20,962 nucleotides of DNA from an uncultured Oscillospiraceae bacterium (GTDB lineage: Bacteria > Bacillota > Clostridia > Oscillospirales > Oscillospiraceae): positions 1 to 20,962 of the forward strand of contig CARXAY010000002.1 of the NCBI GenBank assembly GCA_949093475.1. The letters run 5' to 3'. Shown piece by piece: positions 6,395 through 13,001 of the stretch. The notes beneath the pieces were generated by a model. It was not told the DNA's origin. It searched no databases and saw nothing but the letters and a program-made list of their open reading frames with translations. Positions within the stretch are counted from its first letter, which is position 1. Each line of letters begins with the position of its first letter. The translations under genes were made by a program, and so were the position numbers.

Positions 6395-6646
6395 ATGACC
6401 GTGGAGACAAGCACTCTTGTGCCTATGACCGAGGCCAACCAGAACTTTTCTAAAGTGACCCGGCTGGTGGATGAGGCGGGGCTTGCCGTCATTCTGAAAA
6501 ACAACAAGCCCCGGTATATCGTGGTGGACTTTGAGGAATATGACGCCCTCCAAGCTGCCCGCGCTGCCCGGAAGCAGAAGGTGGAGGCCGCCGCCGACCA
6601 GCTCATTGAGGAAAACATGGAAGCCCTCCGGGAGTTTGCAAAATGA
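6395..6646 (+). CDS. phd: Antitoxin of the Phd/YefM family
   Basis: An 83-aa antitoxin that would bind and neutralise the Doc toxin encoded next and repress the shared promoter. The N-terminal Phd/YefM fold is visible: TEANQNFSKVTRLVDEAG (about 12-29), then a strand-rich part ILKNNKPRYIVVDFEEYDAL (33-52). A charged, disordered-looking C-terminal tail follows, the part that wraps the toxin in this family. I chose ATG at 6395 because GAGGTGAT lies 4-5 nt upstream. An in-frame GTG at 6368 would overlap the -10 box and is rejected. Its TGA overlaps the doc ATG (ATGA), so the two are translationally coupled. Confidence 0.9.
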   Translation: MTVETSTLVPMTEANQNFSKVTRLVDEAGLAVILKNNKPRYIVVDFEEYDALQAARAARKQKVEAAADQLIEENMEALREFAK

Positions 6647-7023
6647 TTTTACTGACTGTGGAAGAAGTGATTATGCTCCACCAAAAGCTCCTTGCGGCTA
6701 CGGGTGGCTTGCCGGGGCTGCGTGACCGGGGCTTGCTGGAATCCGCCGTGCTGAGCGTGGACGCAGGGTTTGAGGACGTGGAGCAATACCCCTCTGTGGA
6801 GGAAAAGGCGGCGCGGCTGGCCTTCGCCCTGATCTCCAACCACCCCTTTGCGGACGGCAACAAGCGGGTGGGCGTGCTGGCCATGCTGATGACGCTAAAG
6901 CTCAACGATGTGACACTACGGTATACCCAGCAGGAGCTGATCGACCTTGGCCTTGCGGCGGCAAGCGGCAAGGCGGGGTATGAGGAAATTTTGGGGTGGA
7001 TTCTGCACCATGTGTCCGGCTGA
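6643..7023 (+). CDS. doc: Doc-type toxin, Fic fold (death on curing)
   Basis: A 126-aa Fic/Doc toxin. The active-site motif is H67-P-F-A-D-G-N-K-R75. The lysine where AMP-transferring Fic proteins have glycine is the mark of Doc, which in phage P1 phosphorylates elongation factor Tu and stops translation. The N-terminal LRDRGLLESAVLSV segment matches the Doc/Fic helical core. The canonical Doc motif has Ala before Asn (ANKR), while here it is GNKR, so the exact reaction should not be assumed. The start ATG overlaps the phd stop by 4 bases. A terminator begins 28 bp after the stop, and the whole cassette lies between 59-bp direct repeats. Confidence 0.92.
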   Translation: MILLTVEEVIMLHQKLLAATGGLPGLRDRGLLESAVLSVDAGFEDVEQYPSVEEKAARLAFALISNHPFADGNKRVGVLAMLMTLKLNDVTLRYTQQELIDLGLAAASGKAGYEEILGWILHHVSG

Positions 7024-7029
7024 TTTTTG

Positions 7030-7088
7030 CTGCCGCGCCTCAAAAAGCACAAAAAGAAGGTCTCTCTGGTGAGAGACCTTCTTTTTTG
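7030..7088 (+). repeat. 59-bp direct repeat, right copy, carrying a terminator hairpin
   Basis: Right copy of the repeat at 6273-6331, 57 of 59 bases identical. It starts 6 bp after the doc stop. Confidence 0.92.
7051..7087. terminator. Bidirectional terminator between doc and the convergent membrane-protein gene
   Basis: A perfect 16-bp stem (7051-7066 with 7071-7086) encloses loop TGGT, with T-runs on both strands (TTTTTT on plus, TTCTTTTT on minus). It can end doc on the plus strand and the gene ending at 7111 on the minus strand. It is identical to the hairpin in the left repeat. Confidence 0.9.
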
Positions 7089-7110
7089 TGTCTGTGTCCT
7101 TTTCTGCCCT

Positions 7111-8091
7111 TTACTTTTTGAATTTCTCAAAATGCTCTTCCAGCATTTCGTTTTGCTTTTTGGCCGCCTTGGAAAGGTTGTGCCGCTGGGCGATGGCCGC
7201 GACATTGGCCGCGTTTTGGCTGCGGCGGGTCTTGACCAGCTCCTCGTTGCCCTCCTCCACCGCTTCGTAGACCGCCCGGAAGCCGCTCTCCATAGAGACC
7301 TGCATATCCTGAACGGCTTCCCGCACCATCAGTCCGGAGCGTTCCGTGGCGATCCTCTGCCGATCCCGATCCAAAAGCTCCGTGGCATAGCGGATGTCAT
7401 GGTCAGAAGTCCGCATATCGTCATAGAGCCAGCGCAAGATCCACAGCTCCCGATAGGTCAGGGAGATCAGCTTTGTCGTGTCATAAAGCTCCTCCAAAAT
7501 TCCTTCGTTGGCGTCCAGATCGGCTTCCATGATGGCGATCTTTTCGGCGTGGGCCTGCTCCCACTTGGCCAGCTCTTTCTCATAGGCGGGCAGCTCCACG
7601 GTGTTGTACCGTTCCAGTTCGGTCTTGTACTGCGTGTCCAGTGCCGTCTGCCGCTTGGCGGTCTCCTGCCGCGCCCGCTCCTGCTCCTGCGCCGCGGCCT
7701 GCTCCGCCTTTGCCACTTCCTTTTGGTATTCCGCCGACTGCGCCAGCTCCATGTTGCGCCTGCGGCACTCCTTGCTGAATTGATAATACACATATACCAA
7801 TACTGGGAAAAACAGTACCCCCGTCATGGCACCGGCTATGTATAAGATCTTTTGGGACGCAGGAAGCTCCTTCAAAAACTGCATGAGCTTCAAATCTGTT
7901 TTTGGCGGAGCGGGAAGCTGGGCGTTGACCTGCGGCAGGGCCAGCACTTGGCGGGTCGGCGGCACGGGGCGCGCCTGAAAGCGTTCCCGCTTCAATTTTT
8001 CCAGTTCTTGCGTCTCGATCTGAATGACGGTCTGCAGCGTCATCGCATCCCGCACGATGCCGACCTGTTCCTCTTGGGAATAGTTGCTCAT
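7111..8091 (-). CDS. Membrane-anchored coiled-coil protein of unknown function
   Basis: I do not recognise this 326-aa protein. It has a soluble, helical N-terminus (1-40), a Pro-rich linker (41-63, PVPPTRQ..LPAPPK) and one membrane helix at about 82-104 (ILYIAGAMTGVLFFPVLVYV). A long Ala/Glu/Gln/Lys-rich coiled coil (105-200) and a charged helical C-terminus ending in FEKFKK follow. No signal peptide, catalytic motif or cysteine pattern is visible. The start ATG at 8091 follows AGGAGG with 8-nt spacing. It is divergent from a ribbon-helix-helix gene, with 12-bp iterons over its promoter, and convergent with doc through a shared terminator. The setting suggests a mobile or accessory origin and repression by the divergent regulator. 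Confidence 0.8.
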   Translation of the reverse strand: MSNYSQEEQVGIVRDAMTLQTVIQIETQELEKLKRERFQARPVPPTRQVLALPQVNAQLPAPPKTDLKLMQFLKELPASQKILYIAGAMTGVLFFPVLVYVYYQFSKECRRRNMELAQSAEYQKEVAKAEQAAAQEQERARQETAKRQTALDTQYKTELERYNTVELPAYEKELAKWEQAHAEKIAIMEADLDANEGILEELYDTTKLISLTYRELWILRWLYDDMRTSDHDIRYATELLDRDRQRIATERSGLMVREAVQDMQVSMESGFRAVYEAVEEGNEELVKTRRSQNAANVAAIAQRHNLSKAAKKQNEMLEEHFEKFKK

Positions 8092-8115
8092 ATCTCTTTC
8101 CTCCTACTGTATTTT

Positions 8116-8151
8116 TAGCTAACATAATAGCTAACATATAATTTAACATAT
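8116..8151. repeat. Three tandem 12-bp iterons, probable operator
   Basis: Three head-to-tail 12-bp units: TAGCTAACATAA, TAGCTAACATAT and the more diverged AATTTAACATAT. They lie between divergent genes and cover the -10 box and start point of the leftward promoter. Ribbon-helix-helix repressors commonly bind short tandem repeats as adjacent dimers, and the neighbouring 64-aa gene encodes such a protein. The repeats are seen directly; the binding is inferred. Confidence 0.75.
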
Positions 8152-8168
8152 TGTCTTTCGGTTGTAAA
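8140..8168 (-). promoter_or_regulatory. Probable promoter of the membrane coiled-coil gene
   Basis: On the minus strand TTTACA (8163-8168), a 17-bp spacer and TAAATT (8140-8145). Its -10 box lies inside the second and third iterons, so an iteron-bound protein would block it. Confidence 0.55.
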
Positions 8169-8177
8169 GCATAAAAT
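8151..8177 (+). promoter_or_regulatory. Possible promoter of the ribbon-helix-helix gene
   Basis: TTGTCT (8151-8156) and TAAAAT (8172-8177) with a short 15-bp spacer. The -35 box touches the end of the third iteron, which would allow autoregulation. The short spacer makes this a weak call. Confidence 0.35.
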
Positions 8178-8196
8178 CATGTTAAGGAGTGATTTT

Positions 8197-8391
8197 ATGA
8201 GCGAGCATGAGCTGGTGATCCACCCCAAGCGGGCAAAAGGGGAGGATGGCTACCGCATTTTTTCCATCCGAGTCAAGGAGGAGCTTTTGGAGCGGATCAA
8301 CGACATCGCGCTCCAGACGGGATACAGCAGAAACGAATTGATCGGCCGGTTTTTGGAATTTGCCGTTGACCACTGCACCATCGCCAACTAA
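8197..8391 (+). CDS. Ribbon-helix-helix (CopG/Arc-type) DNA-binding protein
   Basis: A 64-aa protein with a clear ribbon-helix-helix pattern: strand YRIFSIRV (19-26), helix A KEELLERINDIALQTG (27-42), the SRNEL turn-to-helix start (44-48) and helix B ending in RFLEFAVDH. Such proteins bind DNA as dimers through the strand, and many act as repressors or antitoxins. ATG at 8197 follows AAGGAG with 7-nt spacing. An in-frame ATG at 8179 lies before the Shine-Dalgarno and is rejected. It is divergent from the membrane coiled-coil gene, with three 12-bp iterons between them, so it probably represses that gene and perhaps itself. No toxin partner follows in the same direction. Confidence 0.85.
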   Translation: MSEHELVIHPKRAKGEDGYRIFSIRVKEELLERINDIALQTGYSRNELIGRFLEFAVDHCTIAN

Positions 8392-8398
8392 AAAAGAG

Positions 8399-8425
8399 AA
8401 GGGCAGCACCTCCGGTGCTGCCCTT
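8399..8425. terminator. Bidirectional terminator between the ribbon-helix-helix gene and pta
   Basis: The 12-bp arms AAGGGCAGCACC and GGTGCTGCCCTT enclose loop TCC. Pyrimidine/T-rich tracts follow on both strands (TCCCTTTT on plus; TCTCTTTTTT on minus). It serves the rightward gene ending at 8391 and the leftward pta gene ending at 8449, and marks the right edge of the accessory block. Confidence 0.88.
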
Positions 8426-8448
8426 CCCTTTTGCAAAAGCCGTTTCTG

Positions 8449-9426
8449 TTACGCCACCGCGGCGGTGATGATGGCCATGGAGTAGACCTCCTGGGCGTTG
8501 CAGCCCCGGGACAGGTCGTTGATGGGGGCGTTCAGGCCCAGCAGGATGGGGCCGTAGGCCTCGAAGGAGCCCAGGCGCTGGGCGATCTTGTAGCCGATGT
8601 TGCCCGCCTCGATGTTGGGGAACACGAAGGTGTTGGCGTAGCCGGCCACCTTGCTGCCGGGGAACTTCAGCTGGCCCACGGTGGGGGAGACGGCGGCGTC
8701 GAACTGCATCTCGCCGTCCACGGGCAGGCCGGGGGCGCGCTCCCGGGTCAGCTCCATGGCCCGGCGCATCTTATCCACGTCCTCGCCCTTGCCCGAGCCG
8801 AGGGTGGAATAGCTCAAAAAGGCCACCTTGGGGTCGATCCCAAAGATCTTGCCGCACTCGGCCACCTCCACGGCGATCTCGCTCAGCTCCTCGGCGGTGG
8901 GCTTGATGTTGATGGCGCAGTCGCCCATGGCCAGCACCTCATTTTCGCCGGTGGCGGAGGGGCGCACCAGAATGAAGCAGGAGGAAACAATGGAGTGGCC
9001 GGGCTTGGTCTTAATGATCTGAAGGGCGGGACGGACGGTGTCGGCGGTGGAGTAGGTCGCGCCGCCCAGCAGGGCGTCCGCCTTCCCCATCTTCACCATC
9101 ATCGTGCCGAAGTAGTTGCCCTGAGAAAGGATCTTGCGGGCCTCCTCTGGGGTCATTCCCTTGCTCTTGCGAAGCTCACAGAAGATCTCCACCATCTCGT
9201 CCATATAGGCGCTGTTGTTGGGGTCTTCGATCTCCGCGCCCCGGATGTTATAGCCCGCGTCCTCGGCGGCCTTCTGCACTTCCTCGGGATCGCCGATGAG
9301 GACGGGCTTGAGGAACGTGCCCGCCAGCAGGCGGGAGGCCGCCTCCAAAATGCGGGGGTCTGCGCCCTCGGTGAACACGATGCGCTTGGGATTCTTCTTC
9401 AGATACTCGATGAGCTGCTGGAACAT
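8449..9426 (-). CDS. pta: Phosphate acetyltransferase
   Basis: A 325-aa single-domain Pta that interconverts acetyl-CoA plus phosphate and acetyl phosphate plus CoA in the cytoplasm. With acetate kinase this yields ATP in fermentation. Family marks are RIVFTEGADPRILEAAS at the start, LLGGATYSTADTVRPALQ, and the C-terminal NDLSRGC with the catalytic-site pair S306-R307 (Ser309/Arg310 of the Methanosarcina enzyme). The aspartate usually found seven residues after that Ser is Glu (E313) here, a conservative change. The start ATG at 9426 follows AAGGAG with 9-nt spacing. Acetate kinase is not in the window. It lies 40 bp after the response regulator gene and may share its transcript. Confidence 0.95.
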   Translation of the reverse strand: MFQQLIEYLKKNPKRIVFTEGADPRILEAASRLLAGTFLKPVLIGDPEEVQKAAEDAGYNIRGAEIEDPNNSAYMDEMVEIFCELRKSKGMTPEEARKILSQGNYFGTMMVKMGKADALLGGATYSTADTVRPALQIIKTKPGHSIVSSCFILVRPSATGENEVLAMGDCAINIKPTAEELSEIAVEVAECGKIFGIDPKVAFLSYSTLGSGKGEDVDKMRRAMELTRERAPGLPVDGEMQFDAAVSPTVGQLKFPGSKVAGYANTFVFPNIEAGNIGYKIAQRLGSFEAYGPILLGLNAPINDLSRGCNAQEVYSMAIITAAVA

Positions 9427-9466
9427 TTTGAACGTCTCCTTTTCAACATTAATCTTCTTTATCTCG

Positions 9467-10165
9467 TCAGCCGATGCGGTAGCCTACGCCCCACACGGTC
9501 TTAATGAGCCTGCCCTCGCCCCGGTCGGTGTCACCCAGCTTTTCCCGGATGCGGCGGATGTGAACCATCACGGTGTTGTTGCGATCCAGATACTTTTCTC
9601 CCCACACCTGCTCAAAGAGCTGTTCGGCGGAGATGACCTGCCCCTTGTGGATGCACAGCGTCCACAAAATGTCGAACTCCGTGGGGGTCAGGGACACCTC
9701 CTGCTCGTAGAGCCAGCAGCGGTGTGTGCCCTTGTTCATGGTCAGACCCGCCACGTCCACCTCGTCGGCGCTCTTTTGCTCCCCTGCGTTGTAGCGGGTG
9801 TACCGCCGCAGCTGGGCTTTTACCCGCGCCACCAGCTCCAGCGGGTTAAAGGGCTTGGTGAGGTAGTCGTCCGCGCCGATGGTCAGGCCGTTGATCTTGT
9901 CCATGTCCCCGGTTTTGGCGGTGAGCATGAGAATGGGGAAGGGATACTGCTCCCGCAGGCGGGCGCAGAGGGTGAACCCGGAGAGGTCGGGGAGCATCAC
10001 GTCCAGCACCGCCAGATCGAAGCTCTCCCGGGCGGCGGCCTCCAGCGCCTCCCCGGCGGTGAGGCACTTGGTGACGGCGTAGCCCTCGCTGGCGAGGTAC
10101 ACCCCCACCAGATCGGCGATCTCCGGCTCGTCGTCTACCACCAAAATGTGCGGCTGCTTGTCCAT
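9467..10165 (-). CDS. OmpR/VanR-type response regulator, orphan
   Basis: A 232-aa two-component response regulator. The receiver domain (1-120) has the acidic pair D11-D12, phospho-acceptor D55 (LAVLDVMLPD), T82 and K104 (TKPFNP), so it looks fully active. The DNA-binding winged helix (about 135-232) is of OmpR type: LTPTEFDILWTLCIH, VMVHIRRIREKLGD and a VWGVGYRIG end, most like VanR-group regulators. The frame is open 19 codons further upstream, but ATG at 10165 (MDKQPHILVVDDE) fits the family and lies one base after the psuG stop. No histidine kinase is adjacent, so its sensor must be encoded elsewhere. Its place between psuG and pta suggests control of, or by, this salvage operon, which is an inference. 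Confidence 0.93.
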   Translation of the reverse strand: MDKQPHILVVDDEPEIADLVGVYLASEGYAVTKCLTAGEALEAAARESFDLAVLDVMLPDLSGFTLCARLREQYPFPILMLTAKTGDMDKINGLTIGADDYLTKPFNPLELVARVKAQLRRYTRYNAGEQKSADEVDVAGLTMNKGTHRCWLYEQEVSLTPTEFDILWTLCIHKGQVISAEQLFEQVWGEKYLDRNNTVMVHIRRIREKLGDTDRGEGRLIKTVWGVGYRIG

Positions 10166-10166
10166 A

Positions 10167-11081
10167 TCACTTGCCCAGACACGCCGCCGTTTTCGCGGCC
10201 AGCGCGGCGTTGTTGAACACAAGCTGGATGTTGGAGCTGAGGCTGTCGCCGCCGGTCAGCTCCTTCACCTTGGCCAGCAAAAACGGCGTGGTGGCCTTGC
10301 CGTGGACGCCGTTTGCCTCCGCCTGACGCAGGGCCTCGTCAATGGCGGCGTCAATGGTGGCCTTATCCATGGAATACTCCTCCGGGATGGGGTTGGTCAC
10401 CAGCATCCCGCCGCCAAGGCCCAGCTCCTTCTGGGTGCGGAAGATCTTCGCCAGCTCCTCCGGGGTGTCCACCCGGTAGTCCACCCCAAAGCCCGACTTG
10501 CGGGTGTAAAAGGCGGGCAGCTCCTCCGTGCCGTAGCCGATGACAGGCACGCCGTGGGTCTCCAGATACTCCAGCGTCAGCCCCAGATCCAAAATGGACT
10601 TCGCCCCGGCGCACACCACCATCACCGGCGTGTGGGCCAGCTCCTCCAAGTCGGCGGAGATGTCCATGGTGGTCTCCGCCCCCCGGTGGACGCCGCCGAT
10701 GCCCCCGGTGGCGAAGATGGAAATGCCCGCCATGTGGGCGATGATCATGGTGGTGGTGACGGTGGTCGCCCCGTCCGCGCCCCGGGCGCAGAGGACGGCC
10801 AGATCCCGGCGGCTGGCCTTGGTCACCTCCTGTCCCTTTTTGCCCAGATACTCGATCTCGTCCTTGGTGCAGCCCGCCTTGAGCTTGCCGCCGATGATGG
10901 CGATGGTGGCGGGCGTCGCCCCGTTTTGCCGGATGATGTCCTCCACCGCCAGCGCGGTCTCCACGTTCTGGGGATAGGGCATCCCGTGGGAAATGATGGT
11001 GGACTCCAGCGCCACCACCGGCTTGCCCGCGTCCAGCGCGGCCTTCACCTCTGGGGAGATGTCCAGATATTGCTTCAACAT
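10167..11081 (-). CDS. psuG: Pseudouridine-5'-phosphate glycosidase
   Basis: A 304-aa enzyme that splits pseudouridine 5'-phosphate into uracil and ribose 5-phosphate (the C-C glycosidic bond), second step of pseudouridine salvage. Family signatures are ALESTIISHGMPYPQN with E26, TTVTTTMIIAHMAGI, IFATGGIGGVHRG and VCAGAKSILD with K161. E26, K88, D140 and K161 fall at a constant offset of five from E31, K93, D145 and K166 of the E. coli enzyme, whose K166 forms the Schiff base. The length is typical. ATG at 11081 follows AAGGAGG with 7-nt spacing and overlaps the psuK stop by 7 bp, so both are co-translated from one transcript. Confidence 0.96.
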   Translation of the reverse strand: MLKQYLDISPEVKAALDAGKPVVALESTIISHGMPYPQNVETALAVEDIIRQNGATPATIAIIGGKLKAGCTKDEIEYLGKKGQEVTKASRRDLAVLCARGADGATTVTTTMIIAHMAGISIFATGGIGGVHRGAETTMDISADLEELAHTPVMVVCAGAKSILDLGLTLEYLETHGVPVIGYGTEELPAFYTRKSGFGVDYRVDTPEELAKIFRTQKELGLGGGMLVTNPIPEEYSMDKATIDAAIDEALRQAEANGVHGKATTPFLLAKVKELTGGDSLSSNIQLVFNNAALAAKTAACLGK

Positions 11082-12016
11082 AACGCTTCCTCCTTATGTA
11101 AGTCGATCAGACGGGTAACTGCCTGCGGGCACAGCAGGGGGTTGATGGTCTCCGCCCCGGCAAGGGCGATGGACGCCGCCGCAAGGCCGGCCTTGGCCGC
11201 GCCCTCCAGCCCCTCGCCCCGGCAGTAGCTCCAAGCCAGCGCCGCCATAAACGCGTCGCCGCAGCCGGTGGCGTTTTTCATCTCGCCGGGGTAGATGGGC
11301 AGGTGGAGCAGCCCCTCCTCCCGGTCGGCGGCCAGAACACCGTCGCCGCCCAGAGAGATGAACACCCGCTTCAGGCCCGTCTCCAGCAGCTTGCTCGCCG
11401 CCACCTGAAGGCTCACCTCGTCCACGATGTCCACCCCGCTCAAGAGAGCGGCCTCCATGCGGTTGGGCTTGAGGGTGTGGAGCTTGCCCAAGACCTTTCT
11501 TGCCTTTTCCGCCTTGGCGGTGGAGACCGTGTCCAAAAACACCGGGGCAGCGGAGCGGTCGGCGATAAATTCCACGCTCTCGGCGGGGATGTTTGTGTCG
11601 CACACCACCAACTCGGCGTTGTTCAACACCTTTAGTTTACTCTCTAAAAACGCCGGGGTCAAGTGGCGGTAGATCTCCATGTCGCTCACCGCCATTTCCA
11701 TCTCTCCCTGATGGTCGGTGAGGAACAAATAAGTAGAGGTCGCCTCGCCGGGCAGCCGCAGGGCGTGGGAGAGGTCGATGCCCAACTCCGCGCAGGAGTC
11801 GGCGATCTGCCGGGCGGGCATATCCTCCCCCAGCGCGGTGATGAGGACGGTGGGCACGCCCAGAAGGGCCATGTTGTGGGCAATGTTGCGGCCCACGCCT
11901 CCCAGACTCATCCGCACCGTGCCGGGGTTGGAGTCGTGGAGCACCATGGTCTTGTCCGGCGTGCCGCCGATGTCCAGATTCACGCCGCCCACCACCACGG
12001 CGTAGCCGTTTTTCAC
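11075..12016 (-). CDS. psuK: Pseudouridine kinase (PfkB family)
   Basis: A 313-aa PfkB-fold sugar kinase, assigned as pseudouridine kinase because it overlaps psuG. It would phosphorylate pseudouridine at O5' using ATP. Seen are the N-terminal PfkB motif SLGGVGRNIAHNMALLG (about 37-53), the anion-hole and catalytic motif N-A-T-G-C-G-D254, and TLKPNRMEAALLSG in the nucleotide-binding half. The usual Gly-Ala-Gly-Asp is Gly-Cys-Gly-Asp here, and the base Asp is kept. The start is GTG at 12016, which overlaps the lipoprotein stop (GTGA). An upstream ATG at 12023 is in another frame. Without psuG beside it, ribokinase-like activity on another nucleoside would be a fair alternative. Confidence 0.9.
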   Translation of the reverse strand: MKNGYAVVVGGVNLDIGGTPDKTMVLHDSNPGTVRMSLGGVGRNIAHNMALLGVPTVLITALGEDMPARQIADSCAELGIDLSHALRLPGEATSTYLFLTDHQGEMEMAVSDMEIYRHLTPAFLESKLKVLNNAELVVCDTNIPAESVEFIADRSAAPVFLDTVSTAKAEKARKVLGKLHTLKPNRMEAALLSGVDIVDEVSLQVAASKLLETGLKRVFISLGGDGVLAADREEGLLHLPIYPGEMKNATGCGDAFMAALAWSYCRGEGLEGAAKAGLAAASIALAGAETINPLLCPQAVTRLIDLHKEEALC

Positions 12017-12924
12017 GGGGCATCCCCCCTCTCTTCGTTCTCTTCCGTCTGATATTCCGTCCAGTATTGCCGCACCAGCGCAAACCCCCGGTCCAGCCCC
12101 TCCCGGTTGGCCGCGCCGCCCAGCAGCGCGGCGTCCCCGCCGGAAGCTCCCGCCGGATCAAGCTGCCAGCGGGCCATCACCGCCTCGTAAAGGCCCTCCT
12201 CGTCCAAGGCCGCCAGCTCTCGCGCCAGACGCTCCGCCGCCTGACACATATTGCGCTGGCGCAGGCGCAGGACAGTGGTGCTTTCGGAATAGGTCAGCTT
12301 TACCTTCGCCACCGCCCGCCGGGCGGTTTTGGGGTACAGTGTAAGCTCCAGCTCCGGGCGGCTCACCGCGTCCACGCACCGGCCGTAGGCCAGCTCCAAC
12401 GCAGACGCCACACACTCCTCCGCCGAGTCCTCCCCCGGCACGTCCAGAAGCACGGTAAAGCCGCTGCCCAGATCCCGCAGAGCGGTCTCCATCTTCTCGG
12501 ACAAGGCTTCGGCGCTCTCCACGGTCTCCAGCGCCATGTACTCCGCCGGGGGAATGCGGTAATCAAAGGCGGCGGTGACCTCGTAATAGGCGATGATCCG
12601 GTTGATGTGGAAGGTGATGTCGGAGAGGGCGTAGCAGCCCAGCGGCTCTTCCTCCATCATCTGCCGCTTGGCCTTTTCCAGATCCACCGTCAGATTGCCC
12701 GGATAAGTGGCGGGAAAGCGGAGATTGCCCTCGGTTTTCCCCTCCTCCACATAGGAGCGCAGGGAGGAACAAAGCCCCGCGTAGGTGTTCACCCGGTAAG
12801 TATCCGCCAGCGAGGACGGAGGATTTTCCACATGGGTGGCGGTGTATGTAGCCTCCCGCTCCAGCATGGACGCGCAGGAGGTCAGGCAGAGAAGGGCAAA
12901 TACCAGAGCAAATAGCCGTTTCAT
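12013..12924 (-). CDS. Lipoprotein of unknown function, first gene of the psu operon
   Basis: A 303-aa predicted lipoprotein. A short signal peptide ends in the lipobox L14-T-S-C17, so the mature protein would be anchored to the outer face of the membrane. I recognise no domain in the rest. It is acidic, alpha/beta in character, with a repeated theme of YxVT/YPxTARRAVAKVKLTYSES strands. ATG at 12924 follows AAGGAGG with 7-nt spacing. Its stop overlaps the psuK start by 4 bases, so it is co-translated with psuK and psuG. A binding role for a nucleoside or RNA breakdown product would suit the context, but nothing in the sequence shows this. It is not a typical ABC substrate-binding protein, and no transporter lies next to it. 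Confidence 0.8.
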   Translation of the reverse strand: MKRLFALVFALLCLTSCASMLEREATYTATHVENPPSSLADTYRVNTYAGLCSSLRSYVEEGKTEGNLRFPATYPGNLTVDLEKAKRQMMEEEPLGCYALSDITFHINRIIAYYEVTAAFDYRIPPAEYMALETVESAEALSEKMETALRDLGSGFTVLLDVPGEDSAEECVASALELAYGRCVDAVSRPELELTLYPKTARRAVAKVKLTYSESTTVLRLRQRNMCQAAERLARELAALDEEGLYEAVMARWQLDPAGASGGDAALLGGAANREGLDRGFALVRQYWTEYQTEENEERGDAP

Positions 12925-12950
12925 GGCTGACCTCCTTTTGCAATGTTTGC

Positions 12951-13001
12951 GTAGGGGCGCACAGTGTGCGCCCGCGGGCGGCTGAGGACAGCCGCCCCTA
13001 C
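12951..13001. repeat. Palindromic dispersed repeat, family B (51 bp)
   Basis: The element begins GTAGGGGCG and ends CGCCCCTAC, a perfect 9-bp terminal inverted repeat. Inside are two hairpins, GGGCGCAC/GTGTGCGCCC and GGGCGGCTG/CAGCCGCCC. It fills the gap between the yitT-family gene and the lipoprotein gene. Its right end contributes the TAG stop of the former. I recall similar GTAGGGGC-ended palindromes as common intergenic elements in Oscillospiraceae genomes; only one copy is in this window. Confidence 0.75.

Noticed and set aside
8116..8151. CRISPR-like array
   Set aside because: Units are 12 bp with no spacers and only three copies; they are tandem iterons.
8431..9504. 357-aa plus-strand ORF across pta, and similar long plus-strand ORFs over psuG, parC, subunit I and the secreted genes
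   Set aside because: They are antisense shadows caused by high GC content. Composition is Gly/Leu/Val/His-rich with no family resemblance and no ribosome-binding site.
10166..10222. 19-codon extension of the response regulator
   Set aside because: The added residues are low-complexity and lie in psuG. The receiver domain begins at MDKQPHILVVDDE.
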